In this document: positions 9,144 through 18,604 of the stretch, one piece after another
Position numbering within the stretch: position 1 is the first letter of the stretch
How the letters are laid out: each line of letters begins with the position of its first letter
Assembly: GCA_963578805.1 (NCBI GenBank)
Contig: CAUZDY010000009.1
Location: 23,017-87,016 of the forward strand
DNA length: 64,000 bases
Reading direction: 5' to 3'
Source of the DNA: CAUZIB01 sp963578805
GTDB taxonomy: Bacteria > Acidobacteriota > Vicinamibacteria > Vicinamibacterales > UBA8438
Notes under the pieces: model-generated
Seen by the model: the letters and a program-made list of their open reading frames with translations, nothing else
Database searches by the model: none
Told to the model about the DNA's origin: nothing
Made by a program: the position numbers and the translations under genes

Positions 9144-10619
9144 TCATCCGAAGAGGGTCAGGCCGAAGACCCGAGCAAGGATGACGATCAGAGTCAGGCC
9201 TGTAAACACCGCAAAGCTCAGCCAACCGAACCACCTTGCGAACAGGGAGGGGTAGAACACATCATCGGTCCGCGAGATCACGGTCACGCAATAGTAAAGG
9301 TTTAGAAAGTAGATGACCGGGGCCACAAAGAGTGCAAGCGCCGACGCCACGAGCACAAGCCAAACCGGCCGCTGGAAGCCGGAGATGATCGCCACCGATG
9401 CCACCAAGGAGTACAACATTGTGATTCGATAGATGTTGTACTCCGAGTACCAACGCCCCAAACGGGCGGCGTCGAGATCTTCACGTGCGAGCCCAGACAG
9501 AGCGGCCGTCGGCCGAAACAGGTTTCGGCAACACGCACCCACGACGCGGGGCCAACCATCAAAATAGTTAAATACGGTCGAGAAGGTTGCCGCAAAAGCG
9601 CCGACTAAGAACACCAGCATCATCTGGGGACCGACGCTTCGTGTGAAAACACCGGCAATCTCTCCAATCACCGCATTGCCCTCAACCGGGCTCGGATATA
9701 ACCAGACCGCCGATAGCAGAAGAAAAATCACCGCAATGACAAACGATACGGCATGTCCAATCCCAAAGTCCCACTCGCCGATGCGAAACCAGCGGTGGCA
9801 ATACTCGCGCGCGTGCGAGGAAAGTCCCGCCGTATCGACCCGTAGATCGGCTGCCGTCGACGTCAACGGGTCGAACCGCGGCGCGAGACCGACGCGCTCC
9901 AGATGGCCGCGAATTCGGCCCATACCCACCTTCTTCGCCTTACCCCACTCCGACGCCTGGAGCGAGACATCGATGCCGGTTGGAAGTAGGCCTAGGAAGG
10001 CCGCAATGACAAGCCACGAGCCCTCGGGTACTTCAACCACAAAAAATCGACCGAGCGCCGCCACCGGCGCTGGCTCGGCAAAGTAGACGGCCACAGTCGA
10101 GAAAAACAACATCGCAGCCAGCACCTTTGTTGCAATCTCAAGTGTGGCATACCGGCCAGCCAGGAGTAACGTGACCGAGAGAAGGCCCAAGACGATACCG
10201 TAGATCTGAATCGGAATGCCCAATCCCAAGTACTCGGCGAAAAAGTAATAGACCACTGCCGCGGCTGCCGCGAGGCGTCCAGCCTGACCGATTGCGCACT
10301 GCAGGAGTGTCGTAACCAGGACATACCAGAGTGGCCATTTTCCAGGCGCCGTCGCGTAGGCGTCGAGCATGCTACGCCCGGTCGCATGCGTAAACCGAAA
10401 CGCCATCTCGAACCCGTAATACTTGAAGATGTACGCGACGGGAATACACCAGAGCAGTGCGTATTCGAAACGTCCACCCGCTACAGGTGCGGTGACGAGA
10501 TGACTCGTCCCGATGCCTGTCATCATCAGGAGGACACCGGGGCCGAAGTTCTGGGTGAGCGACCTCAGGTTGGTTTTGGGAAGTACGAGCTGGTCGAGAG
10601 TCTCCGGTTCACCCGGCAT
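9144..10619 (-). CDS. Nramp-like membrane transporter lacking the canonical metal-site motifs
   Basis: This 491-residue protein has about eleven predicted membrane segments and the Nramp opening (NFGPGVLLMMTGIG then VTAPVAGG). In true Nramp metal transporters helix 1 carries DPGN and helix 6 carries MPH. Here the positions read GIGTSH (35-40) and LPTGID (212-217), so the Asp, Asn and Met ligands are missing. It is therefore a distant Nramp-superfamily carrier of unknown substrate. I used ATG 10619, which overlaps the stop of the upstream chlorite-dismutase-like gene by 11 bp and suggests coupling; a TTG exists at 10673. No clear Shine-Dalgarno was seen. Confidence 0.78.
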   Translation of the reverse strand: MPGEPETLDQLVLPKTNLRSLTQNFGPGVLLMMTGIGTSHLVTAPVAGGRFEYALLWCIPVAYIFKYYGFEMAFRFTHATGRSMLDAYATAPGKWPLWYVLVTTLLQCAIGQAGRLAAAAAVVYYFFAEYLGLGIPIQIYGIVLGLLSVTLLLAGRYATLEIATKVLAAMLFFSTVAVYFAEPAPVAALGRFFVVEVPEGSWLVIAAFLGLLPTGIDVSLQASEWGKAKKVGMGRIRGHLERVGLAPRFDPLTSTAADLRVDTAGLSSHAREYCHRWFRIGEWDFGIGHAVSFVIAVIFLLLSAVWLYPSPVEGNAVIGEIAGVFTRSVGPQMMLVFLVGAFAATFSTVFNYFDGWPRVVGACCRNLFRPTAALSGLAREDLDAARLGRWYSEYNIYRITMLYSLVASVAIISGFQRPVWLVLVASALALFVAPVIYFLNLYYCVTVISRTDDVFYPSLFARWFGWLSFAVFTGLTLIVILARVFGLTLFG

Positions 10620-11409
10620 GAGACAAGCGAGCTGGCTCTGGGGTCGGTGCCTGATAGATCGTCCTACCGACAAAAAATGGTCCCATGCCCTGGATGAACT
10701 CGGCCGTCTGGCGTGTCACCCGCATATCCTTGACCAGCTTGGAGAGCGGCAACAAGTCAGTCCCGATCAAGCCGATCACGAACTCGTTGTCATCGCGATC
10801 GATTCCGTGGCACTCCAATCTGACGTCGACCGCATAGCCGGCCTCGCCATAACGACGACCCAGCATGCCGTGCTCCACCATGATCTTGCCCTGGTCTGCG
10901 CGGGACAACCGATGGTAGGCACCGGTTCTCCGGAGGGGATACCAGACCGCCCATGTGTTGTCGGGGTTGAGAACGTTGCGTGGTACCTTGTGGAGCAGGA
11001 AATCTACCAGGTCAGGTTCGCGCCCCTGCGCATACGTTCGACCGATCATCGTGAAGTCCGGTACCGGTGTCAACCGACTGAACGGCGCCGCCGTCAGTAA
11101 CGCTCGAAACGACTCGGCGAACATCGCGGGGTTCTCATCCATAGCCACGACGCCGATGCCCCGGGGGTCGTTCAAATTGGCGTAAACCGCCGCAACCAGA
11201 CCGCTCCGTCTCACCGCATCGACCACCGACTCCACATCCAAACACTCCGTGAACACCTGGAGCTGCACGAACAACCGAGTGTCTGCCGTCTGGGCTTGCC
11301 CTCGGAGGGGCGCACCGTGCTCCAACAGGTCGGGGCCACTCTCCGCATCGCCACCGCGAGTTGCCACCGGCGGCCGTCCGAGAGCAGCCACATCAACTTG
11401 ATCAGCCAT
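10609..11409 (-). CDS. Chlorite dismutase/HemQ superfamily protein
   Basis: The 266-residue product has two ferredoxin-like halves. The C-terminal half holds the superfamily signature: WAVWYPLRRTGAYHRLS, then IMVEHGMLGRRYG, where the His is the likely proximal heme ligand, VDVRLECHGID, and FIQGMGPFFVGR. Members include chlorite dismutase, coproheme decarboxylase and dye-type peroxidases. Which one this is cannot be read, and no heme pathway genes adjoin. It is the first gene of the run leading into the Nramp-like transporter, with overlapping ends. I chose ATG 11409 over the GTG two codons upstream; the ribosome site is weak (CCGGTGGAC). Confidence 0.8.
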   Translation of the reverse strand: MADQVDVAALGRPPVATRGGDAESGPDLLEHGAPLRGQAQTADTRLFVQLQVFTECLDVESVVDAVRRSGLVAAVYANLNDPRGIGVVAMDENPAMFAESFRALLTAAPFSRLTPVPDFTMIGRTYAQGREPDLVDFLLHKVPRNVLNPDNTWAVWYPLRRTGAYHRLSRADQGKIMVEHGMLGRRYGEAGYAVDVRLECHGIDRDDNEFVIGLIGTDLLPLSKLVKDMRVTRQTAEFIQGMGPFFVGRTIYQAPTPEPARLSHAG

Positions 11410-11499
11410 GTCCACCGGATTCTATACCAGCGGCAGGCATCGACCGGTCGCTGCCGACTGAGTCGGTCCTTCCCGTCGGGTTGAGGAATCGTCGGCGAC

Positions 11500-12537
11500 T
11501 CACGGGTTAAACCGTGTTTGCCAGGTCCAGCTGAGTATCTCGGCGGCGGCCTCAAGCAACCTGGTCGTCGATGGGTCGGGAACCAGCTGCTCTCGAGCCA
11601 AGAACTCGAGCACAACTACGACGGCGTCGCCATCCCTTATAGGAACCGCACAAGCGCCACGAAGTCCGACCATGGCCGACCTCGCCTCGGTGTTGATCGA
11701 GGGGTCGACGGCAAGATTTGGAATCCAGGAAACGCGGCCGGTGTAGAGGGCGCGTCCGGCAATCCCCTCGCCAGGCTTCAGCCTCCGTTGCTCGACCACG
11801 TCGCGAAACTCCGAGTACGTCTCTACGGCGTTAGTATCCGCAAACCATGCCGGCATCGGGTCGAGCATCAGATCGTCGCCGGACCCGGACACGCGGTAGG
11901 CATACCCCACCGGCCAGGCCGCCCATGCGCAGACCAAGGCAACCACTGCGGCCGTAGCAGACTCTGGCACAGTCTCCGTGCTCACGATCCGGATTGTGTC
12001 GGTTAAAAGCGTCAAATCGGCCGACTGACGCACGAGCTGCTCGCTGCGATCAGAAAGCGCAGCTTCCGTCTCACGCCCGTGGGTGGTATCTGTGTACAGT
12101 AGAAGCACTTCGCCTGAGCGGGTGGGCCGTGTGTCAATTTCGAGCCACCGACCATCGGACGTCCGCAGCCGATCATTTTCCACCGTGCCAAACCTGGCCA
12201 GTCGATCCACCACCCAGGTCTCCATCTCGTCCTCCGGCACCTGAACAAGACCGCGGGTCGCCGTGAAGCGAGTTAAATCTTCAAACACCAGACCCTCCTT
12301 CAACTGAACCGTCGGATAAAACTCGCGAAACCGGTCGTTACAGCCAATCAGTCCACCGTCTCGATCCCACACGGCAAGTCCAGTGTCTGAATTTTCGAGC
12401 ACCGTGGCGAGACGTGACTCCGTGCGATTGAGCCGCTCGCGGGTGGCGTGAAAACGTCGCGCTACCAGCGCCAGCGCTGCCACCAAGGAAACCACGACCA
12501 GGAACAATACCCAGAGCCAAACCATCGACGAGATCAT
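11500..12537 (-). CDS. Membrane-anchored PAS-GAF protein without output domain
   Basis: One N-terminal membrane helix (about residues 5-26) is followed by a short coiled segment. A PAS domain follows (about 42-150, with TGLAVWDRDG and IGCNDRFREFYP), then a second coil, then a GAF domain (about 185-340) ending TWQTRFNP. There is no histidine kinase, GGDEF or phosphatase domain, so it senses a signal but must pass it to another protein. The frame runs back to 12699, but ATG 12537 is where the helix begins. It lies 90 bp upstream of the chlorite-dismutase-like gene on the same strand and could regulate or be co-expressed with that operon. Confidence 0.75.
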   Translation of the reverse strand: MISSMVWLWVLFLVVVSLVAALALVARRFHATRERLNRTESRLATVLENSDTGLAVWDRDGGLIGCNDRFREFYPTVQLKEGLVFEDLTRFTATRGLVQVPEDEMETWVVDRLARFGTVENDRLRTSDGRWLEIDTRPTRSGEVLLLYTDTTHGRETEAALSDRSEQLVRQSADLTLLTDTIRIVSTETVPESATAAVVALVCAWAAWPVGYAYRVSGSGDDLMLDPMPAWFADTNAVETYSEFRDVVEQRRLKPGEGIAGRALYTGRVSWIPNLAVDPSINTEARSAMVGLRGACAVPIRDGDAVVVVLEFLAREQLVPDPSTTRLLEAAAEILSWTWQTRFNP

Positions 12538-12624
12538 CCTAACAGCTTGCCCCTTGACAAGCTCGAAAGGCAGTCGTAGGGTGACAAAGAGGCATTGCCT
12601 ACTGCCTGAGGCCCCGTTCGACCT

Positions 12625-13017
12625 ATGCCCACAAAGTGGACCTGTAACGTTCTGACCCTCATACTTGTGATGGGCACAGCTGCCACGACAGTAGCGCAAG
12701 AGGCCACCGATGAGGCCACTGCCGAAACCGAGGCGCTGGGGGTCTCATTCGACCGGATCAAATACAAGCTAGACGCGCTGCCCGAACGGGACGAAGTAGG
12801 CGACCTGCTACAATTAGACTTCTACGTCGAGGTGTACGGTCGAGCGCCAGAAATCGACTACTTTCAAGATTTCGATCTTGAAAACAGCCCGATCGCGGAC
12901 GGCGTTCCGATGACCGACGAGCTGATGAAGGCGATGACCGCGGGTGACCCACCACTCGTTTCACCGGCGATAAATCTCGGCAATCTCCTGAACTGGCTAC
13001 GAAATTACCGCCGCTAG
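12625..13017 (+). CDS. Small exported protein of unknown function
   Basis: The 130-residue protein starts with a plausible Sec signal peptide ending near TTVAQE (residue 25). The mature part is acidic and mostly helical-looking, with segments such as RDEVGDLLQLDFYVEVYGRA and DGVPMTDELMKAMT, and no Cys. I do not recognise the family. It is transcribed divergently from the PAS-GAF gene across an 87-bp spacer. The start ATG lacks a strong ribosome site. Confidence 0.6.
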   Translation: MPTKWTCNVLTLILVMGTAATTVAQEATDEATAETEALGVSFDRIKYKLDALPERDEVGDLLQLDFYVEVYGRAPEIDYFQDFDLENSPIADGVPMTDELMKAMTAGDPPLVSPAINLGNLLNWLRNYRR

Positions 13018-13097
13018 CGTGGTGAATGTAACAGACTTGCACACCGAGTATGTTGCTGCACCCGCATGTCCAGACGCGAAGAACGATCATCCTGAGC

Positions 13098-13394
13098 CTA
13101 TGTGAGCCCACGAGAAGGCAGTTCAGCTCTGCCCTCTCGTTCGTCTTGCCTGATCACCCATCGCCGAATCGGCACTGACACAAGGATGTATCTCTTCCGA
13201 AGTGCCACTACGTGGCCAGCGTAGTCCTCCTTTTCGATTTCGCCCCGAATCTGCCGTCCCCTCAACCGTCGTAGCTCGAACCGATACATGTCGCTGACGA
13301 ACTCATGTACGAACTCAGGTGGCGTCGCCGGTGTCGGCCGCACGCCGTGTCGGCTCAATTCTTCAAGAACCTGATGACGATAGTGGAATCTCAT
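13098..13394 (-). CDS. Small conserved protein of unknown function
   Basis: This 98-residue, Arg-rich protein begins MRFHYRHQVLEELSRHG and continues with EFVHEFVSDMYRFELRRLR, a charged amphipathic pattern that looks like a real soluble protein. I recall similar short proteins in Acidobacteriota genomes, without an assigned function. It has no signal peptide or membrane segment. The ribosome site is weak. It is 85 bp downstream of the aldolase gene on the same strand and may share its transcript. Confidence 0.58.
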   Translation of the reverse strand: MRFHYRHQVLEELSRHGVRPTPATPPEFVHEFVSDMYRFELRRLRGRQIRGEIEKEDYAGHVVALRKRYILVSVPIRRWVIRQDEREGRAELPSRGLT

Positions 13395-13479
13395 GGCACG
13401 TCAAGTGCGTCTGCCGAACTCACATTGGAGGTGGCAAGCTCTTCCAGAGCCTGAGGATGATAGATATGAGGCAGAGCCG

Positions 13480-14562
13480 TCAGGCCAGCGTGATAGATTC
13501 GTCGAGGTAGACGTCTTGGATCAAATTGAGCAGTCGGACCCCATCGGCCATAGGCCGCTGGAACGCCTTCCGGCCAGAGATAAGTCCAGTGCCGCCGGCT
13601 CGCTTATTGATTACCGCCGTTCGAACTGCATCGGCGAAATCGTTTTCACCAGAGGCCCCACCCGAATTAATGAGGCCAATGCGCCCCATGTAGCACCCGG
13701 CGACCTGGTAGCGCACAAGGTCGATAGGATGGTCGCTCGTGAGACGCTCGTAAACGAGGGGGCTCGTCTTACCAAAATCGACCGCGGTGTAGCCCCCATT
13801 GCCGTCAGCCATCTTCTGCTTGACGATGTCGGCCGCAATCGTCGCACCTAGATGATTCGCTTGGCTCGTAAGGTCTGCGGCGGCGTGATAGTCGATACCA
13901 TCCTTTTTGAACGCGCTATTTCTGAGGTAACACCAGAGGACCGTGGAAAGACCGAGCTCATGCGCCAGATCGAACGCCTCGCTCACCTCGGTAATCTGTC
14001 GACTGGACTCCTCTGACCCGAAGTAAACCGTGGCACCAACCGCTGCACACCCCATATCCTGGGCCTGCGTCACGCTGGCGAACTTCGTCTGATCGAACGT
14101 ATTGGGATAGGTCAGCAGCTGGTTGTGATTGAGCTTGAGGATAAAAGGAATCTTGTGGGCGTACTTTCTCGCCACACCGCCAAGCACACCCAGCGTCGAA
14201 GCGACAGCGTTGCACCCGCCCTCGATGGCCAACTCGACAATATTGCCCGGGTCGAAGTAGACCGGATTCGGTGCGAACGATGCGCCCGCACTGTGCTCAA
14301 TCCCCTGGTCGACCGGAAGAATTGAGACGTATCCCGTCCCTCCGAGTCGACCATGATCGAAGATGGACTGTAGGTTCCGCAGCACAGGAATCCGCCGGTC
14401 GGTGTTGGAAAGAACCCGATCGACGAAATCAGGACCAGGTGCGTGGAGCAACTCTCGCGAGATAGTCGTGCACTGATGCGTCAAAAGTTTGTCCGCCTCT
14501 GCGCCCAGCAGATCGGCAACTATCCCGTGAGTGGAGGCCGCAACCGAAATTGAACTGTTCAT
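13480..14562 (-). CDS. fbaB: Class I fructose-bisphosphate aldolase (FbaB/DhnA type)
   Basis: The sequence matches E. coli FbaB through its length: LRNLQSIFDHGRL, YVSILPVDQGIEHSAGASF, FILKLNHNQLL, GATVYFGSEESSRQI and LRNSAFKKDG. DIVKQKMADGNGGY carries the Schiff-base Lys, and the end reads AVINKRAGGTGLISGRKAF. It cleaves fructose-1,6-bisphosphate in glycolysis/gluconeogenesis in the cytosol. ATG 14562 gives 360 residues, near the family's 350. An alternative ATG at 14601 has a much better ribosome site (GGAAGGGAAGGG) and would add 13 residues, so the start is uncertain. It is divergent from the lytic transglycosylase gene. Confidence 0.92.
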   Translation of the reverse strand: MNSSISVAASTHGIVADLLGAEADKLLTHQCTTISRELLHAPGPDFVDRVLSNTDRRIPVLRNLQSIFDHGRLGGTGYVSILPVDQGIEHSAGASFAPNPVYFDPGNIVELAIEGGCNAVASTLGVLGGVARKYAHKIPFILKLNHNQLLTYPNTFDQTKFASVTQAQDMGCAAVGATVYFGSEESSRQITEVSEAFDLAHELGLSTVLWCYLRNSAFKKDGIDYHAAADLTSQANHLGATIAADIVKQKMADGNGGYTAVDFGKTSPLVYERLTSDHPIDLVRYQVAGCYMGRIGLINSGGASGENDFADAVRTAVINKRAGGTGLISGRKAFQRPMADGVRLLNLIQDVYLDESITLA

Positions 14563-14648
14563 GGGCAGATTATCGCGCAGAATTCCAGTGTACGCCACCA
14601 TCCCTTCCCTTCCGATGGACTCTTGTGCCACGTGGTACTCTGATTCTG

Positions 14649-16886
14649 ATGGGGAGCAATCTCTTCACGCCACAGAAGACATTGGTCATCCGCTGGATCG
14701 TCACCGCCGTGGACTTGTTCTTTCTCGTGATGGTTCTTTATTCCACTGTTGGGTCCGCTAATGACGACCTCCACCTACCACCACCTACCTTCCCGGATGT
14801 GGTCGAGGCATTCCAAGGTGGCCAGGTGGCCGACGCGCTCGCCATTTTTGATCGTCAACTTGCGCCTGACGACGGCGACCAATCGATCGAGGCGCTCATT
14901 CTCCGAGCTACTCTCTTCACCGAGAACGGTCAACCACAGAAAGCGGAGGCCCTCTGGCGTATCATCATCGAACGCGAAGTTTGGATGCGGACGTTCGCTC
15001 GGAGAGCCCTCGTCACGAGTCTGGCCGGCCGCGGGTCGGCAAAGCCGGCCGAGCTGATCCTTTCAGAGCTGATCCGTTCTGATGCATCGCGCCACCTCGA
15101 CCTCACGCTGAGGGTAGCCGACACCTACCGAGAGTTGGGAGACACGAGAGCCGCTCGACGGCTGTATCAGCAAGTGCTCAACCGCCAGAATCTCGGGGCA
15201 CTGGGCGATGCAGCCCGTTTGGGGACTGCCGCGTCGTGGGAACTAGACGGCGACGTGACCGCCGCTCTGAACGTGCTACGCGAGACCAAGCTCTCCCATC
15301 GGAACGCGAAAACGTTCCAAGTTGCGGCTGCAGCCGAACGCCGACTTCTCGACGTCAGCGGAGACGTCGAGACGCCATTCAACGAGACTGAATATCGAAC
15401 CCTCGTACGCAGGCTACGGAACGCGGCGCGGTTCAAGCCGGCGTTGGCGCTCATCGATAAATGGCATGCCGCGTACGCCTCCAACGGCCAGAAGGCCGAG
15501 ATCGAAAGCGAGCGGATCACCACGCTGTATGTCCAGCGGGCGAACGCAGCTGCAGTCGCGGCCTGTCAAACATTTTACGAGCAATTCCCAAACAGCTCGC
15601 TGGTCCCGGCAATTCGACTGACCGACTTCAGGCTCGCTGTACGCGTGGTCGATACTAACCGCGCCCGTCGACTCGGGCTCGACCTCTGGGAGGGACGGGT
15701 TCCGGGCGCAACACCGGATCAGCGCCGCGATGCCGCCATTCTCTTGGCGGCGTTTCTCGTGGCCGTCGGAGACGTCTCGGAAGGCCTCGCCCTGTATCGT
15801 CAGTTGTTCGCATCATCGCTGTCGGCTGACGACCAACGCGCTGTCCTGTGGCGTGCCGGTGTCGCGGCGTTGCGTGACGGACAACACGGGCGGGCACTCA
15901 CCAGCCTCCGAGCCTTGATCGACCGCAACCCGAGCGGAGAACTGGCACCAGCCGGACTGTACTGGCTCGGAGTAGCGGAAAGTCAAGATGATATCGTCGC
16001 CGGGGCTCAGAGATTGGAAGGGGTCGCCCGACGCTTCCCTTATCACTACTACGGCATGCGAGCGCGAGAGCGGCTTGAGCGACTCACCGGCAACACCTCC
16101 ACCTCGTTCGGCGCACCCACGCTGACATTTCCCCAGCTTACGCTGAGGCAAGGAACAACGGAACGCGCGGAGTACCGAGCCGCTACGGTGCTCGCTCGGG
16201 CAGGCCTTGTCAACAAAGCCGCCTGGTATCTTCGGCGACTTCTTGCAGAACGAGGCGACCGCGGACTTGCGCTACTGGCCGCCAGAGCCTCCGCGGACGC
16301 CGGCGACTACGCCAGTGTCACGCGGATTCTCGTCAACCATTTCGCCCAATTCCTAGTTCAACCAGCCAACGGACTTCCTGGTGACTTCTGGACCCTCGTC
16401 TATCCGCGACCGTTCTGGGACGAGGTGCGTCATGCTGGTGCGACCCATGGCGTCGACCCACTGCTCCTCGTGTCGCTGATGCGACAGGAGTCACGGTTCG
16501 ACCCTGACGCGCGTTCAACGGTTGGCGCCATCGGGCTGTTTCAGATCATGACTTACACCGCGGAAGCACTCGCACCCCGCGCAGGACTGGCCGACGCGCT
16601 TGGGCCAGACACTGTCGATGAGTCGGTCCTGGCTCAACCCGCCGTCAACTCTGCGATCGCCGCGACACTAGTTTCCGACCTGCTCGGTCTGTTCGATGGC
16701 GCCGCCGAACCAGTTGCCGCGTCATACAATGCCGGACAAGAGCGAGTGGCGGTCTGGTGGGACACGTCCCGAGAGCTGACGGCCGACTTCTTTGTTGACA
16801 CGATTCCGTATTCAGAGACGCGACGATTCGTGCGAGAAGTGCTGGCGAACCGATCCGCCTACGAACGTCTCTACGGAGGTCAGTAG
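14649..16886 (+). CDS. Soluble lytic murein transglycosylase with TPR-like superhelix
   Basis: The 745-residue protein has an N-terminal hydrophobic segment (about residues 12-36) acting as signal or anchor. A long helical repeat region follows (about 50-560), then an SLT domain. The catalytic Glu lies in MRQESRFDPDA, followed by GAIGLFQIM and AASYNAGQERV, the lysozyme-fold signature. It would cleave glycan strands to 1,6-anhydro-muropeptides in the periplasm. Length and order match the Slt70 group. ATG 14649 is the start that puts the hydrophobic segment at the N-terminus; the frame is open to 14550. Its stop overlaps the end of the convergent GGT gene by 7 bp. Confidence 0.86.
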   Translation: MGSNLFTPQKTLVIRWIVTAVDLFFLVMVLYSTVGSANDDLHLPPPTFPDVVEAFQGGQVADALAIFDRQLAPDDGDQSIEALILRATLFTENGQPQKAEALWRIIIEREVWMRTFARRALVTSLAGRGSAKPAELILSELIRSDASRHLDLTLRVADTYRELGDTRAARRLYQQVLNRQNLGALGDAARLGTAASWELDGDVTAALNVLRETKLSHRNAKTFQVAAAAERRLLDVSGDVETPFNETEYRTLVRRLRNAARFKPALALIDKWHAAYASNGQKAEIESERITTLYVQRANAAAVAACQTFYEQFPNSSLVPAIRLTDFRLAVRVVDTNRARRLGLDLWEGRVPGATPDQRRDAAILLAAFLVAVGDVSEGLALYRQLFASSLSADDQRAVLWRAGVAALRDGQHGRALTSLRALIDRNPSGELAPAGLYWLGVAESQDDIVAGAQRLEGVARRFPYHYYGMRARERLERLTGNTSTSFGAPTLTFPQLTLRQGTTERAEYRAATVLARAGLVNKAAWYLRRLLAERGDRGLALLAARASADAGDYASVTRILVNHFAQFLVQPANGLPGDFWTLVYPRPFWDEVRHAGATHGVDPLLLVSLMRQESRFDPDARSTVGAIGLFQIMTYTAEALAPRAGLADALGPDTVDESVLAQPAVNSAIAATLVSDLLGLFDGAAEPVAASYNAGQERVAVWWDTSRELTADFFVDTIPYSETRRFVREVLANRSAYERLYGGQ

Positions 16887-18604
16887 CCCAATGCCGTGCT
16901 GCCGGCGTTCCGACGGTCTGGGGCTCCTTCAAGTCGGTCGGTTGCCTCGTCGTATCGAATCGCCTGCGCCGCACCCTGGCGCACCCTCACGTCAACCGGA
17001 TGCCCGCGAGACTCGAGAAGCGCGATCGTGTCCGGTGACAACCCGTTGCGCTCGTAGCTAATCTGATCGGGCAACCACTGGTGATGGAAGCGAGGTGCGT
17101 CGATCGCTTCCTGAATATTCATCTCAAAGTCGATCACATTGACGATCGTCTGTAAGACGGTGTTGATGATTGTGCGACCACCCGGGCTCCCGGTCACCAG
17201 GAGTAACTTTCCATCCTTGGTGACGATCGTTGGGGTCATACTGGACGCCATCCGTTTACCCGGTGCGGCCAGGTTGGGCTCGGTGCCGATCAATCCGACA
17301 CTATCGGTCAACCCCGGTGCCGCGTTGAAGTCACCCATCTCGTTATTGAGCAGGAAACCGGCGCCAGACACGACGATCTTCGACCCGTAGCTTTGTTCGA
17401 GTGTATAAGTCAGCGACACGGCCTGACGGTCGGCATCGACGACCGACACGTGGGTCGTCTCTTGACCTTCAGCTGGCCACTCGAACGACGTGGGTGAAGA
17501 CGCGGAGGCTCGGTCGATCCGGATCGTAGCGCGCAGCTGCTCAGCGTACGACTTCGAGATTAACAACGCCATCGGCATCGCAGGATTAAAGTCAGGGTCA
17601 CCAACGTAACGCGCCCGGTCGGCGAACGCACGTCGCATCGCCTCAGTCATCAGATGGACGGTCTCGGCAGACCCGAAGCCCGACACGGCCAGGTCGTAGC
17701 CCTCGAGGATGTTGAGGATTTGGACCAGTGCCATCCCGCCGGTACTACTCGGTGGCATCGAGATGATCCCGTGACCCCTATAGGTGCCCTGGATTGGCGC
17801 GCGCCGCTGGGGCCGATAGGTCCCGAGGTCGGCTTGCGTGATGAGACCGCCATTCGCCTCCATTTCCGCCTCGACCAATTCAGCGGTTCGGCCGCTATAG
17901 AAACCAGGGGGGCCCTGATCGGCGATTCGCTCGAGCGTGCGCGCCAGGTATGGCTGACGTAGACGATCCCCAGGCTGATACGGAACACCCTCGTTCGAAT
18001 ACTGTGACATCGAGGCCGGATACCGAGCCAACTTCGGGAGAACGGTTGCGAGAGAATCGGCGAGCGCATGGGACACGATGAAGCCATCGTGAGCGAGAGC
18101 GATGGCTGGCTCGACGAGGCGTCGCCACGGCAACCGGCCGTACTCGGACCAAGCCAAATGCAACCCGGCGACAGTACCTGGTACGCCGACGGCGACGTGG
18201 CTATCATGGTGCCGGTCGCGGTCGTACTCCCCGTCGACCAAGAACATCTCCGCGGACGCACGGGCCGGTGCTGCTTCACGAAAATCATACGTAACCGGCT
18301 CCCCGATGGCGGGCCGATAAACGATAAACCCGCCGCCACCGATGTTTCCGGCCGAGGGATAAGTCACCGCCAGCGCGAACGCCGTCGCAACCGCGGCATC
18401 AATGGCCGAGCCGCCAAGACGCAGCACGTCGCGACCGATCGCTGTGGCCTGCGGCTCCGAGGCCACGACCATCCCGTGACGAGCCGTGACAGGTTGGGTG
18501 CTAGCGCCGAGCGTTGTGACCACCAACGCCGCGCCGGCAGCCAACACCGTCATCCCGAGTCCACCCGAAGCCCTCGGATAACCCGACCAGAGACGACAAA
18601 TCAT
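16880..18604 (-). CDS. ggt: Gamma-glutamyltransferase
   Basis: The 574-residue precursor has an N-terminal hydrophobic export segment (about residues 12-40) and the Ntn-hydrolase features of GGT. These are GGSAIDAAVATAFALAV, GNIGGGGF with the substrate Arg region downstream, the processing site QETTHVSVVD (second Thr as probable nucleophile), and the oxyanion/substrate loop SPGGRTIIN. It hydrolyses or transfers the gamma-glutamyl group of glutathione and similar peptides outside the cytosol. The open frame extends 131 codons upstream, but ATG 18604 overlaps the stop of the upstream esterase gene as ATGA, typical of translational coupling. Confidence 0.9.
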   Translation of the reverse strand: MICRLWSGYPRASGGLGMTVLAAGAALVVTTLGASTQPVTARHGMVVASEPQATAIGRDVLRLGGSAIDAAVATAFALAVTYPSAGNIGGGGFIVYRPAIGEPVTYDFREAAPARASAEMFLVDGEYDRDRHHDSHVAVGVPGTVAGLHLAWSEYGRLPWRRLVEPAIALAHDGFIVSHALADSLATVLPKLARYPASMSQYSNEGVPYQPGDRLRQPYLARTLERIADQGPPGFYSGRTAELVEAEMEANGGLITQADLGTYRPQRRAPIQGTYRGHGIISMPPSSTGGMALVQILNILEGYDLAVSGFGSAETVHLMTEAMRRAFADRARYVGDPDFNPAMPMALLISKSYAEQLRATIRIDRASASSPTSFEWPAEGQETTHVSVVDADRQAVSLTYTLEQSYGSKIVVSGAGFLLNNEMGDFNAAPGLTDSVGLIGTEPNLAAPGKRMASSMTPTIVTKDGKLLLVTGSPGGRTIINTVLQTIVNVIDFEMNIQEAIDAPRFHHQWLPDQISYERNGLSPDTIALLESRGHPVDVRVRQGAAQAIRYDEATDRLEGAPDRRNAGSTALGY

